NCBI RefSeq assembly: GCF_035594125.1
Contig: NC_087156.1
Span: 13,412,806 to 13,476,805 of the forward strand
Reading direction: 5' to 3'
Source of the DNA: Scylla paramamosain
Taxonomy: Eukaryota > Arthropoda > Malacostraca > Decapoda > Portunidae
Length of the DNA stretch: 64,000 nucleotides
Part shown: piece by piece, positions 1 through 16,956 of the stretch
Layout: the number at the start of each line of letters is the position of its first letter
How positions within the stretch are numbered: the first letter of the stretch is position 1
Notes under the pieces: generated by a model
Told to the model about the DNA's origin: nothing
Databases searched by the model: none
The model's input: the letters and a program-made list of their open reading frames with translations, nothing else
Program-made: the position numbers and the translations under genes

Positions 1-111
1 AATAATGAGGGAGGATGCTGGATTCACAATTCCAGGAACCATGATACTCTTGATTGTTATAAATTTAAGAATCTCGGCAACAAGGAGAGGTTTGAGTTAG
101 CTAGAAGCAAT

Positions 112-165
112 GGAATATGTTTTAAATGCTTAAAGGGATATATCATCAGGCATGGAATTGTAATA
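112..165 (+). other. Gag-like CCHC zinc knuckle broken by a 2-nt insertion
   Basis: Two cysteine codons (118-120 and 127-129) lie in one frame. The histidine (144-146) and last cysteine (159-161) lie in the next frame. Taking out two bases of the ATAT run at about 138-143 would restore CX2CX4HX4C spacing. The break therefore looks like a dinucleotide slip in a short AT run. The long open frame starting at 126 is only open after this break, so its ATG is not the natural start. Confidence 0.6.
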
Positions 166-2405
166 CAAACAAGTTGTGTGATGTCAGGATCAGGAGTCAA
201 GGTGTGTGTAACCGTCATCATCAACCACTGGTGCATTTTGAACAGGAAGAAGGTGCTAGTCATAATACAGTATCTGCAAACACTCTGAACACCTTATTGA
301 ATATCAGTACTGTGTACAGTAACACTCAACCTATAACAGTACTGTGGGATTCAGGTTCTGACATAACCTTGGTGACACACAGTATGGCAGAAAAACTAAG
401 TTTGAAGGGCAAGGATGTGAATTTATCCATGATTAAGGTTGGCAATGTAATTGAACATCATTCTACCAAAGAATATTGCATACCACTGATTGATAGGACT
501 GGGCATGTATGGGAAATTAATGCCATTGGTATAGAGGAAATATCTGCTAAAATCAATGAATTTGATGTGTCAGGAGTTAAGGAGTTATTTGTAGGAGTAT
601 CAAACCATGATATTAATCGCCCTTGTGGTGAGATTGACATGCTGATTGGGGCCAATTACAGTGAATTATTGCCTAAAGTTGTTCAGACTAATGAAGGTCT
701 TCAATTGTTAGAGAATCCATTTGGGTTCAGTATACGTGGCAGACACAGCAAAATAACAGCCTCAGGGAGCACGACGAACCATGTGATTGTGAGAACTCAC
801 AAGGTGTCAAGCTCAATAAGCCTCAATGAGATCAAGGTAGAACCTACAGATAAACTTAAGTCACAATTAGATAAATTCTTTGCTTTAGAGGAGAGTGGGG
901 TGCAGTGTGACACAAGATGCCTTAAATGCCTGTGTAAGGGTTGCCCTGTAAGTGACTGTGTCAATATTAAGGAAGAAAGAGAACTGAAATTGATTGAGGA
1001 GGGATTAGTATATCATGAAGAAGGGAAGTATTGGACACCAAGCTATCCTTGGATAAGGGACCCGAGACATCTTAAGAACAATGTAAAAGTGGCTGTGGCT
1101 AGATTAAAAACTACAGAAAATAGACTGAAAAAATTGGATATCCAGTATGCCCAGAGTTATCACAATGAAATCAAGGACATGGTGAAAAGGGGGGTAGCGA
1201 GACAATTAAGTGAAGAGGAAATGCAGTCATACAATGGCCCAATTCACTACATTTCCCATCATGAAGTATTGAAACCAGATTCTGCTTCAACACCTCTGCG
1301 TATTGTATTTAACTCATCTTCATCATACATGGGACAAAAACTTAATGATTTTTGGGCAAAAGGGCCAGTTGTTCTTAACAACATGATTGGAGTCTTGCTA
1401 AGATTTAGACAGGAAAGGGTTGCCATAACTGGTGATATATCAAAAATGTATCATTCTGTGAAAATCAACACACTGGACCAACACACACACCGATTTCTTT
1501 GGAGAGATTTAAACAGTAACAGACCACCTGATCACTATGCCCTGACCTCAGTGACTTTCGGGGATAGGCCGAGTGGGACCATAGCTGTGCTAGCATTAAG
1601 GCATACTACAGAAAAATTTGGTAAAGGAGATCCTGAAGTTTATAACATGATTGTAAACAACACATATGTTGATGATATTCTCTATTCCATTGATACGGTA
1701 GAAAAGGCTTTTGATTTGATACAAAGAGCAGAACATGTAATATCTCTTGGAAACTTTCATGTGAAGCATTGGATAGTAAGTGGGCAACATGAGAACCATA
1801 GTATCAACATCATGGAATCTGACAATGGAGTAATTTTAGTGGGTCAAAGAATATCAAAATGGTTAAAGGAAAACTGGAATCAAGATCACTTCATGTTGAT
1901 ACCAGCTAACCACCCAGTTACTAGACTGTATGTGTCCAGCTTACATAGTAGAGATCATGCAGGTATTGAAACCACCTTGGCCAAGTTACAGAGTAAGTTT
2001 TGGGTGCCGGGAGCCAGGAAATTAATAAAGTCAATTAAAGATAAATGTGTCACATGTAGAAAACTCTCAAAACAAACTGAGAACCAGTGTATGGGTCAGG
2101 TGTTAGAAGAAAAAATGAAGCCAACTCCACCATTCTATCATACTGCTGTCAATTTGTTTGGACCATTCAATATTAAGGACACTGTTAAAAGGAGAACTCA
2201 TGGTAAGGTATATGGGGTAATATTCAACTGCGTAGTTACTAGGGCAGTTTATGTAGATTTGGCAGAAGGATACAGTGCAAGTGATTTCATGGCAACTTAT
2301 CAAAGATTCATCTCAGTCAGGGGTGCACCCAGAATACTGTATTCTGACAGAGGGAGCCAGCTGATAGCAGCTGGAAAGAATATTGAAAGAATTGGAAAAA
2401 AATGA
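126..2405 (+). pseudogene. pol: BEL/Pao pol: protease, RT and integrase N-terminal part (759 codons)
   Basis: This open frame encodes an aspartic protease with DSG at residues 75-77. A reverse transcriptase follows, with the motif A aspartate at about residue 437 (GDISKMYHSV) and YVDD at 514-517. An integrase HHCC finger comes next, with H607, H611, C641 and C644, and then the integrase core. The residue expected to be the first catalytic aspartate, before LFGPF, is asparagine at 676; the second aspartate is D741 (YSDRG). Only about 90 residues separate YVDD from the integrase finger, so the RNase H and linker region usual in this superfamily is missing without loss of frame, near 1825-1850. 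The frame ends at TGA 2403-2405 after an A-rich stretch. The start at 126 is formal, because coding continues upstream in another frame. Confidence 0.85.
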
Positions 2406-2604
2406 AGGAGTTACTTGGAAATATAATAGACCTAGTGATGCACCGTGGTACAATGGTGCCAGTGAATCCCTTATCAAATCAGTGAAAAGAAATCTTTGTA
2501 TTGCAATTGGGGATTCAGTATTAACTTTTGGTGAACTTCAGACAGCCTTATTTAATGTAGCCAGTATGATGAATGAAATACCCATAGGGGTAAAACTGCT
2601 TTAA
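2383..2604 (+). pseudogene. BEL/Pao integrase core, continued in a second frame
   Basis: The integrase core continues here in a shifted frame that overlaps the end of the previous one. The motif APWYNGASESLIKSVKR contains the third catalytic residue, glutamate, at 2464-2466. The frame shift lies around 2370-2405 in an A-rich stretch. A second break follows near 2595-2610: the frame closes at TAA 2602-2604, while the matching sequence (ELGNYLCPNDLLLGR) resumes in another frame. Two breaks so close together suggest neutral decay, not programmed frameshifting. Confidence 0.8.
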
Positions 2605-2605
2605 T

Positions 2606-3046
2606 TTAGAACTTGGTAATTACCTCTGCCCTAATGATCTATTGCTTGGACGAGCTAGTGTAAAATGTCCACAGGGAATATATGAATCAGATGGAGACCA
2701 TATAAGAAGATTAGAGTTTATTCAGAAAATTGTTGAATCATTTTGGAGAAAATGGCAGAGAGATTTCTTTCCAACGATGGTAGTAAGACAAAAATGGCAC
2801 ACCAATAGGAGAAATGTAAGAGTGGGTGATGTGGTTTTAGTTCAAGATGCTAATGCAGTTAGAAGAACCTGGAAATTAGCTCAACTAATAAAGGCAGATC
2901 CAGGTCGTGATGGTGCTGTAAGAGATGTAGACTTAAGGTATAAGACAGTCAAGGAAGGTAAAGGATATGATGGGGTGACAGACAAAGTCATGAGTAGGTC
3001 AGTGCATAGGTTAATAGTGTTATTACCTAAGGAAGAACAAGAGTGA
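2606..3046 (+). pseudogene. BEL/Pao C-terminal integrase-associated domain (DUF5641-like)
   Basis: The third coding segment encodes LLLGRASV, then a tryptophan-rich helix (ESFWRKWQRDFFP). A small beta-rich domain follows with VGDVVLVQDAN and RRTWKLAQLI, and ends in a basic tail (RSVHRLIVLLP). This matches the C-terminal domain commonly found after the integrase of BEL/Pao elements. It is the natural end of the polyprotein, with TGA at 3044-3046. Its first in-frame ATG-like codon at 2642 is not a real start. Confidence 0.75.
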
Positions 3047-3139
3047 TGATGAGCGTGTAGGATCATTATAGATATGATTTATCTACATGTACCAAAGCAT
3101 TCTATGTACTACCTGTGTATATTGTATGTTCACTTTGGT

Positions 3140-3149
3140 CGGGGTGGAG
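3140..3149 (+). promoter_or_regulatory. Probable polypurine tract before the 3' LTR
   Basis: CGGGGTGGAG lies directly before TGTATCATT. A G-rich purine run against a TGT start is the arrangement expected for plus-strand priming at the 3' LTR of a retrotransposon. It is interrupted by one C and one T, so the call is inferred from position. Confidence 0.5.
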
Positions 3150-7327
<4,178 letters not shown>

Positions 7328-7946
7328 TCCAGAATTTGAAGGTGTTTTGGAAGGACCATCAATTCTAAAAGTTGAAATAACGGCAGTCATAGCAAAGATG
7401 AAAAATCGTAAAGTTGCGGGTGAAGATGGAATGGTGATAGAAATGGTACGAGCAGCGAGTGATTTGGTTGTGGATCAAATAACGGAGTTAGCAAACAAAA
7501 TATATGAGACGGGGTATGTGCCAAAAGCCATACAAGAGGCAATATTCATAAACATCCCCAAGAAGATGGGAACTACTGATTGTGAAAAACTTAAAACAAT
7601 TAGTACTATAAGTCAGATGGTAAAGATAATTCTTGGAGTATTGAGAAATAAATTGAAGAGAAAGGTTGAGGAAAATGTAGCAAAAGAACAGTTTGGTTTT
7701 AGGAAAGGGATGGGTACCAGCAATGCCATTTTCTGCTTAAGAAATATTATTGAGCGGGCAGTGGAGAAGCAGAAGGATCTATATATGTGCTTTGTCGATT
7801 ATGAAAAAGTATTTGATACAGTAAGGCATGAAGAACTTGTGAGAATACTTAAGGAAACAGGTGTGGATGGTGAGGACATAAGGTTGATAGCAAATTTGTA
7901 CTGGAATGGAAAAGCAGCTGTGAAAGTGGGAGAAATGAAGTCATAA
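7328..7946 (+). pseudogene. RTE-like reverse transcriptase, fingers to palm motif A
   Basis: The translated segment runs from the RT fingers (KMKNRKVAGEDGM) through QFGFRKGMGTSNAIF to the motif A region, CFVDYEKVFDTVRHEEL. The Lys/Val exchange in YEKVFD is a mild change. The frame closes at TAA 7944-7946, where one substitution turned an apparent glutamate codon into a stop, because coding continues in the same frame (WVKIRRGVRQGCVLS). An upstream in-frame ATG at 7284 lies in satellite and is not part of the element. Confidence 0.8.
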
Positions 7947-8101
7947 TGGGTAAAAATAAGGAGAGGAGTGAGGCAGGGGTGTGTGCTTTCCCTAGACCTC
8001 TTTTCCTTTTACGGACAGAAATGCATGGAAAGTTTAATAGAGTTAGAGGGAGTGAGAATTGGAGGAAGAAACGTGACAAATATACTGTATGCTGATGATA
8101 G

Positions 8102-8121
8102 TTTTTTTTTTTTTTTTTTTT
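8102..8121 (+). repeat. Poly-T run inside the RT coding sequence
   Basis: About 20 consecutive T follow the YADD codons of R1. Related RTs have a short T-containing stretch here, so this looks like expansion of a T-rich codon string and not an inserted tail. Confidence 0.7.
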
Positions 8122-8256
8122 TGCGGACTCAGAGGAAAAAGCTGCAAGGGTTTGTGGATGGAGTACAAGAAGCAAGTGAGAAGAGAGTTCTGAGGATAAA
8201 CACAAAGAAGACGGAAGTCTTGGGAATAGCAAAGAGAAGACAAAGGCTCAGAGTAA

Positions 8257-8375
<119 letters not shown>

Positions 8376-8575
8376 TGGAAAGCAGATTAAACAGGTTCGA
8401 GAATTTAAATATTTGGAGATTATTGTGTCAGAGGAGGCAGATTGTGAAAAGGAAATAAAGAAAAGAATCGTGTTGGCAAAAACTGCTTTTATAAAAACAA
8501 GAACTTTGATAACAAATTTAAGTATGAATATGAAATTGAAAATCAGACTATTAAAATGCTACGTGTGGTCAGTTT

Positions 8576-10344
<1,769 letters not shown>

Positions 10345-10754
10345 CATATAGTTGTGAAACATGGACTATTAAAAAGAAATTGGAAAAGAAGTTGGAGGCT
10401 GCTGAGATGTAGTTCCTGAGAAGATTGCAAAGGATTCCATGGACAGCAAGAGTGACAAATGAGGAAGTACTAAGACGTGCAGGAGTGGAGAGAGGCTTGA
10501 TAAGAAGTACGAGTATTAAGAGGAGGCAGTTTCAGTTTTTGGGACACATTCTGAGAGCTGGAGGATTGGAAAGAGATTGTTTGCTAGGGAGAAGAGCAAG
10601 AGGAAGGCAAAGAAAGAAATATATGGAGACCTTGCCGGAAAGTATTAACATGGGATGGAACAGCGAGGATCTGGTTAGGATGGCAGAAAGAAGAGAGGAT
10701 GGGCGCGCCATGATCGCTGACGTCACATGACAAGCACTTCGATAAGGTGAGGTA
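10345..10754 (+). pseudogene. RTE-like LINE R1, C-terminal coding end
   Basis: R1 resumes after J1 with SCETWTIKKKLEKKLEAAEM and then a stop, TAG at 10410-10412. A tryptophan codon (TGG) is expected there, so this is a single-base nonsense change. The frame continues with RLQRIPWTARVTNEEV, FQFLGHILRAGG and RARGRQRKKYME, a conserved C-terminal layout of RTE-like LINE proteins. It ends at TGA 10728-10730. The element's 3' end is short and lacks a poly-A tail. Confidence 0.8.
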
Positions 10755-12603
10755 AACACGGTCATAAACACTTAAAAGTAACGTTTTTTTTTTTTTTTTT
10801 TTTTAAATATCGCTTCTTTTCCACATATAGGGTGTTTTCCATTGATTTTGACGCTTTGATACCTAAGAATGTGAAAACACTCAAAATACACGTTTATGGT
10901 AATGTTTTTCTTTTTCTCCATACAGAGTGCTATTTATGTGATTAGCTTTTTGGTACCTATGAACCTCAAAAAATCTCATAATACACGTTTCTCGTGTATT
11001 ATGTATACTTTGCATACATATTGGCATTTTTCTACGTAATAAGCTCAAAACACACAAAATACCCGTTTTTTATAGTTATTGTGTTTCTCCGTAGAGTGTT
11101 TTGCAAGCATTTTCGTGTTTTCGTATGTAAGTAGCAGAAAACACCAAAAAAAACACGTTTATGGTAATGTTATTTTGTTTTCCCATATAGGGTGTTTTCC
11201 ATGCTTTATAGCGTTTTAGTGCTTAGCACCCTCATAAACGCTCAATATTTTTTTTATCCTGTTTCCTTTCCCCACTTAGTTTCCTTCCCCCACTCACTCG
11301 TTTTTGGTAATTTTCTCTTATTAACGCGCTTTCGCGTTTTGGTACCTTAGTATCTCAAAAACACTCATCATTTTAGTACCTAAAAAAGCTGAAAAAAAAA
11401 TCATAATACACGCTTCTCGTAATGTCTTTTCTTTTCCCCCGTATAGAGTTCTTTGCATGATTTTGGCATTTTTCTGTTAAAAAAAAAAAAACAAGCAATG
11501 TACTTGTTTTTGGTAATGTTATTCTGTTTCCCCATAAAGAGTGTTTTCCATGCGTTTTACCGTTTTGGTAAATAAGTCGCTCAAAAATAATGAAAACACG
11601 TTATTTTTAATGCTCTTTTGTTTTCCAAAATAGATTGCTTTCCATACTTTTAAGCGATATGGTGCCTACCACACTTATAAATACTCAAAAGACATGTTTC
11701 TGAAAATCTCTTTACCTTTCTTCATAGAGGGTTCTTTGCAAGCATTCTGGTGGTTTGGTACCTAACAATGTAAAATATACTTAAAATACACGTTTTTTTG
11801 TTAATCTTGTTGTTACTCCATATAGAGTCCTTTTCATACGTTTTCGAATTTTGGTACCTAAAAAGCTCAAAAACACTAATAATACACTTTTTCTCATAAT
11901 TTCTTTTCGTTTCCCCATATTTTACATGCATTTTCCCGTTTTTTTTACGTAACAGGATAAAAAAAACACTCATAGATGCTTGGTTATGGTAATGTTATTC
12001 TTTTCTCCTTAAAGTTTTTTTTAGCCTGCATTGTAGCGTTTTATTACGTGAATACCTCATAAACACTCACTCGTTTTTGGTAATGTTCTTTTGCTTTCCC
12101 ATATAGAGAGCTTTCCATGCTTTTTAGTATTTTCGTGCCTAACACGCTTATAAACACTCAAAAGACAAGTTTCTTCTTTTATTTTTCACACATAGAGTGC
12201 TTTCAATCCATTTTGGCGTTTTAGTACCCGACAATGTGAAGTACACTGAAAATACACTTTTTTGCTAAGTTTCTATTTTTCCATATAGAGTGGTATTCTA
12301 GCGTTTTAAAGATTTTATAACTAAGAATCACAAAAACACAACATAATACACGTCTCGTTATGTGTTTTCGTCTCGTTAGTGTATTTTGCATGCATTTTGC
12401 GTTTTTGTATATAACAAGCTAAAAAACCCTCAAAATACTTGTTTCTGATAATGCTATTCTCTTTCATCATAAAGGGTGTTTTGCATGCGTTTTGGAACGT
12501 AAGAAGCTGAAAAACACTAAAAAAACACATTTAGGTAATATTTTTTTCTCTTCCCTAATAGGGTGCTTTCCATGCCTTTTAACATTTCTGTGTCTAAACA
12601 TGC

Positions 12604-12606
<3 letters not shown>
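10755..12606 (+). repeat. Pentameric 96-bp satellite, forward block 2
   Basis: Forward-orientation satellite resumes in type E directly after LINE R1. D, E, A, B and C words recur, for example CCTAACAATGTAAAATATAC at about 11760 and GTGCCTAACACGC at about 12135. T-runs and indels are frequent. No gene is seen. Confidence 0.88.

Positions 12607-12634
<28 letters not shown>
12607..12634 (+). repeat. (AC)n microsatellite, left flank of a LINE
   Basis: A 28-bp AC array joins a type D monomer to the first RT codon of the CR1/L2-like LINE. A longer AC array flanks the LINE on the right at 13764-13823. Confidence 0.9.
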
Positions 12635-13642
12635 TTCTTTTGTGGACTTCAAAAAGGCTTTTGATCTTGTTGATCACACTGTTGTCATCAGCAAAGCAGT
12701 GAGTCTGGGTCTCCCTCCTAACCTGATAGCGTGGCTAACCGACTTCCTCACAGGGAGGCGTCAGGCCGTTCGCTATCAGGGCTCTGTCTCTACTTTCCAA
12801 CAGCTGACTTGTGGGGTCCCCCAGGGGACCAAGATGGGTCCTCTATGCTTCCTCCTCTTCATTAACGACGCCCTCACTGACACCCCCATCGCTGGAAGTA
12901 TGTGGACGACTGCACCGTGGGCGTCCCAGTTTCCACCAAGAACCCGGACTACTCGCCACTGCAAGTGATCCTGGAGCGACTGCAGACGTGGACGGAGGAG
13001 AGCAGGATGACCATCAACCACAACAAAACTGTGGTGATGCATTTTTGTACCTCCTCTGTACCAGTGCCCCCTCCCCAGCTCTCAGTGGGCCCTCACCCCC
13101 TCCAGGTAGTCCGATGTGCCAAGCTCCTCGGAGTCACGGTGGACGACCAGCTGACCTGGAAGCAGCATGTCGCCAGCACCATAAGATCAGCTACCTACAG
13201 GCTGTACATGCTGCGCAGACTCAGGTCGCTGGGGACGCCGACAGATGAGTTAAGGGGGGTGTATCTTACTTTTATCCTCCCCAAACTCATGTACGCCTCC
13301 CCGGCGTGGTCCTCCTCCCTCACACAAACTCAACAGCTACAGTTGGAGAGTGTGCAGAAAAGGGCGTGCAGGGTCATCCTTGGCCCTACATACACCACCT
13401 ATGAAGAAGCCCTGAACACCCTGAAGCTGTCCAGACTATCCACCAGGTACAGTGAAGCTCTAGAGAAGTTTGGAAGGGCACTTCTGAATTATCCACGTCT
13501 CAGAAACATGCTGCCGCCTGACGCGCCTCGCCCTACCCGTGCCACCAGACACCACAATAAGATAACGCCCCTAAAGGCGCCACGTACGGACCGGTACAGA
13601 CTCAGTGCGATTCCCACCATGGTGCGAGCCATCAATCAATAG
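12635..13642 (+). pseudogene. CR1/L2-like reverse transcriptase with one frame break
   Basis: The first frame (12635 to about 12895) encodes motif A, FVDFKKAFDLVDHTVV, and then LTCGVPQGTKMGPLCFLLF. A one-base shift just before the catalytic site moves coding into the second frame, where YVDD lies at 12899-12910. The second frame then runs to TAG at 13640-13642 with KLLGVTVDDQLTWKQHV, LYMLRRLRSL, PKLMYASPAWSS and QKRACRVILGP, the usual C-terminal order of this LINE group. The formal start at 12902 is a GTG inside YVDD and is not a real start. The endonuclease domain is absent. Apart from the single break the sequence is well preserved, suggesting a younger insertion than the satellite. Confidence 0.85.
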
Positions 13643-13759
13643 TCTCTTCTAGATTTGACTTACCTTTAGGATTAATGTCAAGTATTTCCCCACACCCAAT
13701 GAACATTTTCAGTTTGTTGACTGCCTAAAGAATAAACCGTTTATTATAATTATTATTAT

Positions 13760-13763
<4 letters not shown>
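12635..13763 (+). mobile_element. CR1/L2-like LINE, 5'-truncated, GC-rich
   Basis: The element begins abruptly in the RT domain and ends in a short ATT-repeat tail at about 13745-13763. Its coding part is clearly richer in G and C than the AT-rich satellite around it. Satellite passes from type D on the left to type E on the right, so the insertion did not change the monomer phase. It lies between two AC arrays. Clade placement (CR1/L2 group of the jockey superfamily) is tentative. Confidence 0.75.

Positions 13764-13823
<60 letters not shown>
13764..13823 (+). repeat. (AC)n microsatellite, right flank of the LINE
   Basis: About 60 bp of AC repeat directly follow the ATT tail of the LINE and lead into a type E monomer (AAAGATACGTTTCTTG). 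The other AC array at 12607 suggests the LINE landed in an AC-rich D/E joint, or that its target duplication expanded. Confidence 0.9.
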
Positions 13824-13824
<1 letters not shown>

Positions 13825-16800
13825 GATACGTTTCTTGTAATGTCATTTCGTTTCCCTTCATAAAATGGATTTGTATGCATTTTGGCATTTTAGTACCTAA
13901 CAATATTATAAAACTCAAAATACACGTTTGTGATAATCTTGTTCTGTTTCTTCATATAAACTGCTATTAACGCGTTTTTGCGTTTTGCTACTTAAGAAGC
14001 TCGAAAACACTCATAACACAAGTTTCTCGTGATATCTTTTCGTTTCTCCATATAGGGTAGTTTAAATACGTTTGGGCGTTTTCCAAGGTAAAATGCTAAA
14101 AAATACCTGGAATGCTTTTCTTTTTTTTTTTTTTTTTTTTTTTAATTTTAGCCATGAAAGGTCTTTTGCATGTGTTTTACTGTTTTCTTACGTAACAAGT
14201 TCAAAAACATTCAAAAGACACATTTTTGGTAATGTTGTTTTCCATTCCCAAATATGGGAATGCTTTGAATGGAAACGCTTTTTCAGCGTTTTCATGCCAA
14301 ACAAAAAAAAACAAAAAAACTCAAAAGATACTTTTTTTGCAATGTCGTATGGTTTTCCCATATAGAGGGCTCTGAATGCATTTTGGCGTTTTGATACTTA
14401 TGTAAAATACATAAAATACTCATTTTTGGTAATGTTATTCTTTCTCCATATAGAGTGCTATTCATGCGTTTTAGCATTTTGGCGCCCAAGAAGTAAAAAA
14501 AAAAACTCTCATAATACACATTTCTAGTAATATATTTTCCTATCCACATATAGAGTACTTTGCATGCGTTTTATCAATTAGATACGTAAGTAGTTCAAAA
14601 ACACTCAAAAGACACGTTTTTTGGTGATGTTTTGTTTCCTCATATAAAGTGCTTTCCATTTTTTTAGTGTTTTCGTGCCTAACAAGCTAATAAACACTAA
14701 AAGACACGTTTCTGGATAACTCGATTCCCTTCTGCATATACGATGCTATGCATGCTTTTGTCGTTTTCGTTGCGAACAATTTGAGAAATTACTCATAGAA
14801 CACGTTTTTGTTAATATTATTCAAAATCTTGCAATGTCTTTTCGTTTCCCCATTTATGGTTATCTACATGCATGTGGCATTTTTGTATGTAATAAGTTGA
14901 AAAACACTTAAAATCCTTTTTTTAATATTATGTTTCTCCATAAAGGTGTTTTGCATGCATTTTAGGGTTTTTGTACGTAAGAAGCTAAATAAACGTTCAA
15001 AATACTTGTCTTTTTTTTTCATTTCCCAAATATGGAGCTTTCCATGCTTTTAAACCTTTCGATGCCTAACACGCTTAAAAAGTCAAAAGACACATATCTT
15101 GTAATATAGTTTCGATTCATCATATTGAAGGCTTTGCATGCAATTTCGCATTGTTGCTACCTGACATTCATAAAACTCGATTTTTTTTTCTTTTTTTTTT
15201 GTAATATTCTGTTTCTCCATATAGAGTGCAATTCATACGTCTTAGCGTTTTGGTACCTAACGTGCTCAAAAACTCTCATAATACACGTTTCTGGTGATGT
15301 GTTTTCGTTTCCTTATATAAGTATTTTGCATGCATTTTGGAATATTTCTATGTAACAAGCTCAAAAACATTCAAAATACATATATTCGGTAACGTTATAA
15401 TATATCTCCATAATGGGTTTATTGTTTGCGTTTTAGCCTTTTCGAGCTTAAGTAACCTGAAAACACTGAAAAGACACTTTTTTTTTCCGTAATATTGTTT
15501 TTCCCCTATAGTGTGCTTTCCATGTTTTTTATTATTTTGGTGCGTAGAACACTCAAAACACTGATAAGACACGTTACTGGAAATCTCATTTCCTATTACC
15601 ATATAGGGTGCTTTGCATGCATTATGGTATTTTTGTACTTAAGAATGTGAAATATTAACAAAATACATGTTTTTGGTTATGTTCTTTTTTCCATAAAGAG
15701 TGTTATTCATACATTTTAGCGTTTTAATACCTCAAAAACGCTCATAATACACGTTCATCATAAGAACTTTTCGTTTCCCCATATAGGGTACTTTACATGC
15801 ATTTTGACGTTTTTTTAAGTAAAAAGCTAAAAAAAAAAAAACACTTAAAATACTTGTTTTTGATAAAGTAATTCTGTTTCTCCATAAAAGATGTTTTGGC
15901 AGCGTTTCAGCATAACCTTACGTAAACAGCTTAAAAACTCTAAAAAAAAAAAAAAAAAGCGGTTTTTGGTAATATTGTTTTGTTTTCCAAATAAGGTGCT
16001 TTCCATGCTTGTACCGCTATGGTGCCTAGTACGCTTATAAATACTGAAAATCTCGTTTTTTTTTCTTCATATAGGGTGCATTGCGTGTATTTTAACGTTC
16101 TGGTACCTAACAATGTGAATTACAGTCAAAATACACGTTTTTTTGGTTATGTTTTTCTGTTACTCCATATAGATTGCAATTAATGCGCATTTTTTTTTTT
16201 TTTAGTTTTAGTACCTAAAAAGCTCAAAATCATTTATAATACACATTTCTGGTAATGTTCTTTTGTTTTACCCATTTAGCGTACTTTCCATGTATTTTTG
16301 GCGTTTATATACGTAAGAAGCTCAAAAAAACACTAACAGATACACGGTTGTGGTAAAGTTATTGTGTTTCTCTTCTTCTTAGCATTCTGGTACGTAAGTA
16401 GCTCAAAAACACTCAAAAGACACGTTGTCCGTAATGTTCTTTTGTTTTTCAGTTAGGATGCTTTCCGTGCTTTTTAGTGTTTTGGTGCCTAACACGCTCA
16501 AATGATAATTTTCTGGAAGTGTTTTTATTTATTTATTTTTTTTTATCCCCATATGGCATGCTTTCCATGCATTTTGGACTTTGGTACATAACAATGTGGA
16601 ATACACTAAAAATACACGTTTTCCTTAATGATGTTCTGTTTCTCCATATAGAGTGATTTTCATGCTTTTTCGCATTTTGGTACCTAAGAAGCTCAAAATC
16701 ACTCATAATACACGTACTTTCATTTCTCCATATAGAGTTTTTTCCATGCATTTTTGCGTTTTTGTACATAACAGGCTCAAAAAGTTTTTGGTAATGTTAT

Positions 16801-16956
16801 TCTGTTTCTACATAAAGGGTGTTTTCATGCGTTTTAACGTTTTAAAACGTAAGTAGTTAAAATGAACTATCAAAGGACACGTTTTTGGTAGTTATTTTGT
16901 TTTCCCATATAGAGAGTTTTCTGTGCTTTTTAGCGTATTGGTGCCTAACACGCTAA
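13824..16956 (+). repeat. Pentameric 96-bp satellite, forward block 3
   Basis: Forward satellite continues with recognisable E, A, B, C and D words, such as CTATTCATGCGTTTTAGC at about 14458 and CATGCTTTTTAGTGTTTTGG. It ends at about 16956 after a type D monomer (GTGCCTAACACGCTAATAAG), where orientation switches. No gene is seen. Confidence 0.9.

Noticed and set aside
2383..2604. Programmed frameshifting between the BEL/Pao frames
   Set aside because: Three breaks in different surroundings, the integrase residue change and the missing RNase H fit decay better.
7849..8232. Minus-strand frames over the R1 reverse transcriptase
   Set aside because: They are shadows of the plus-strand RT coding sequence.
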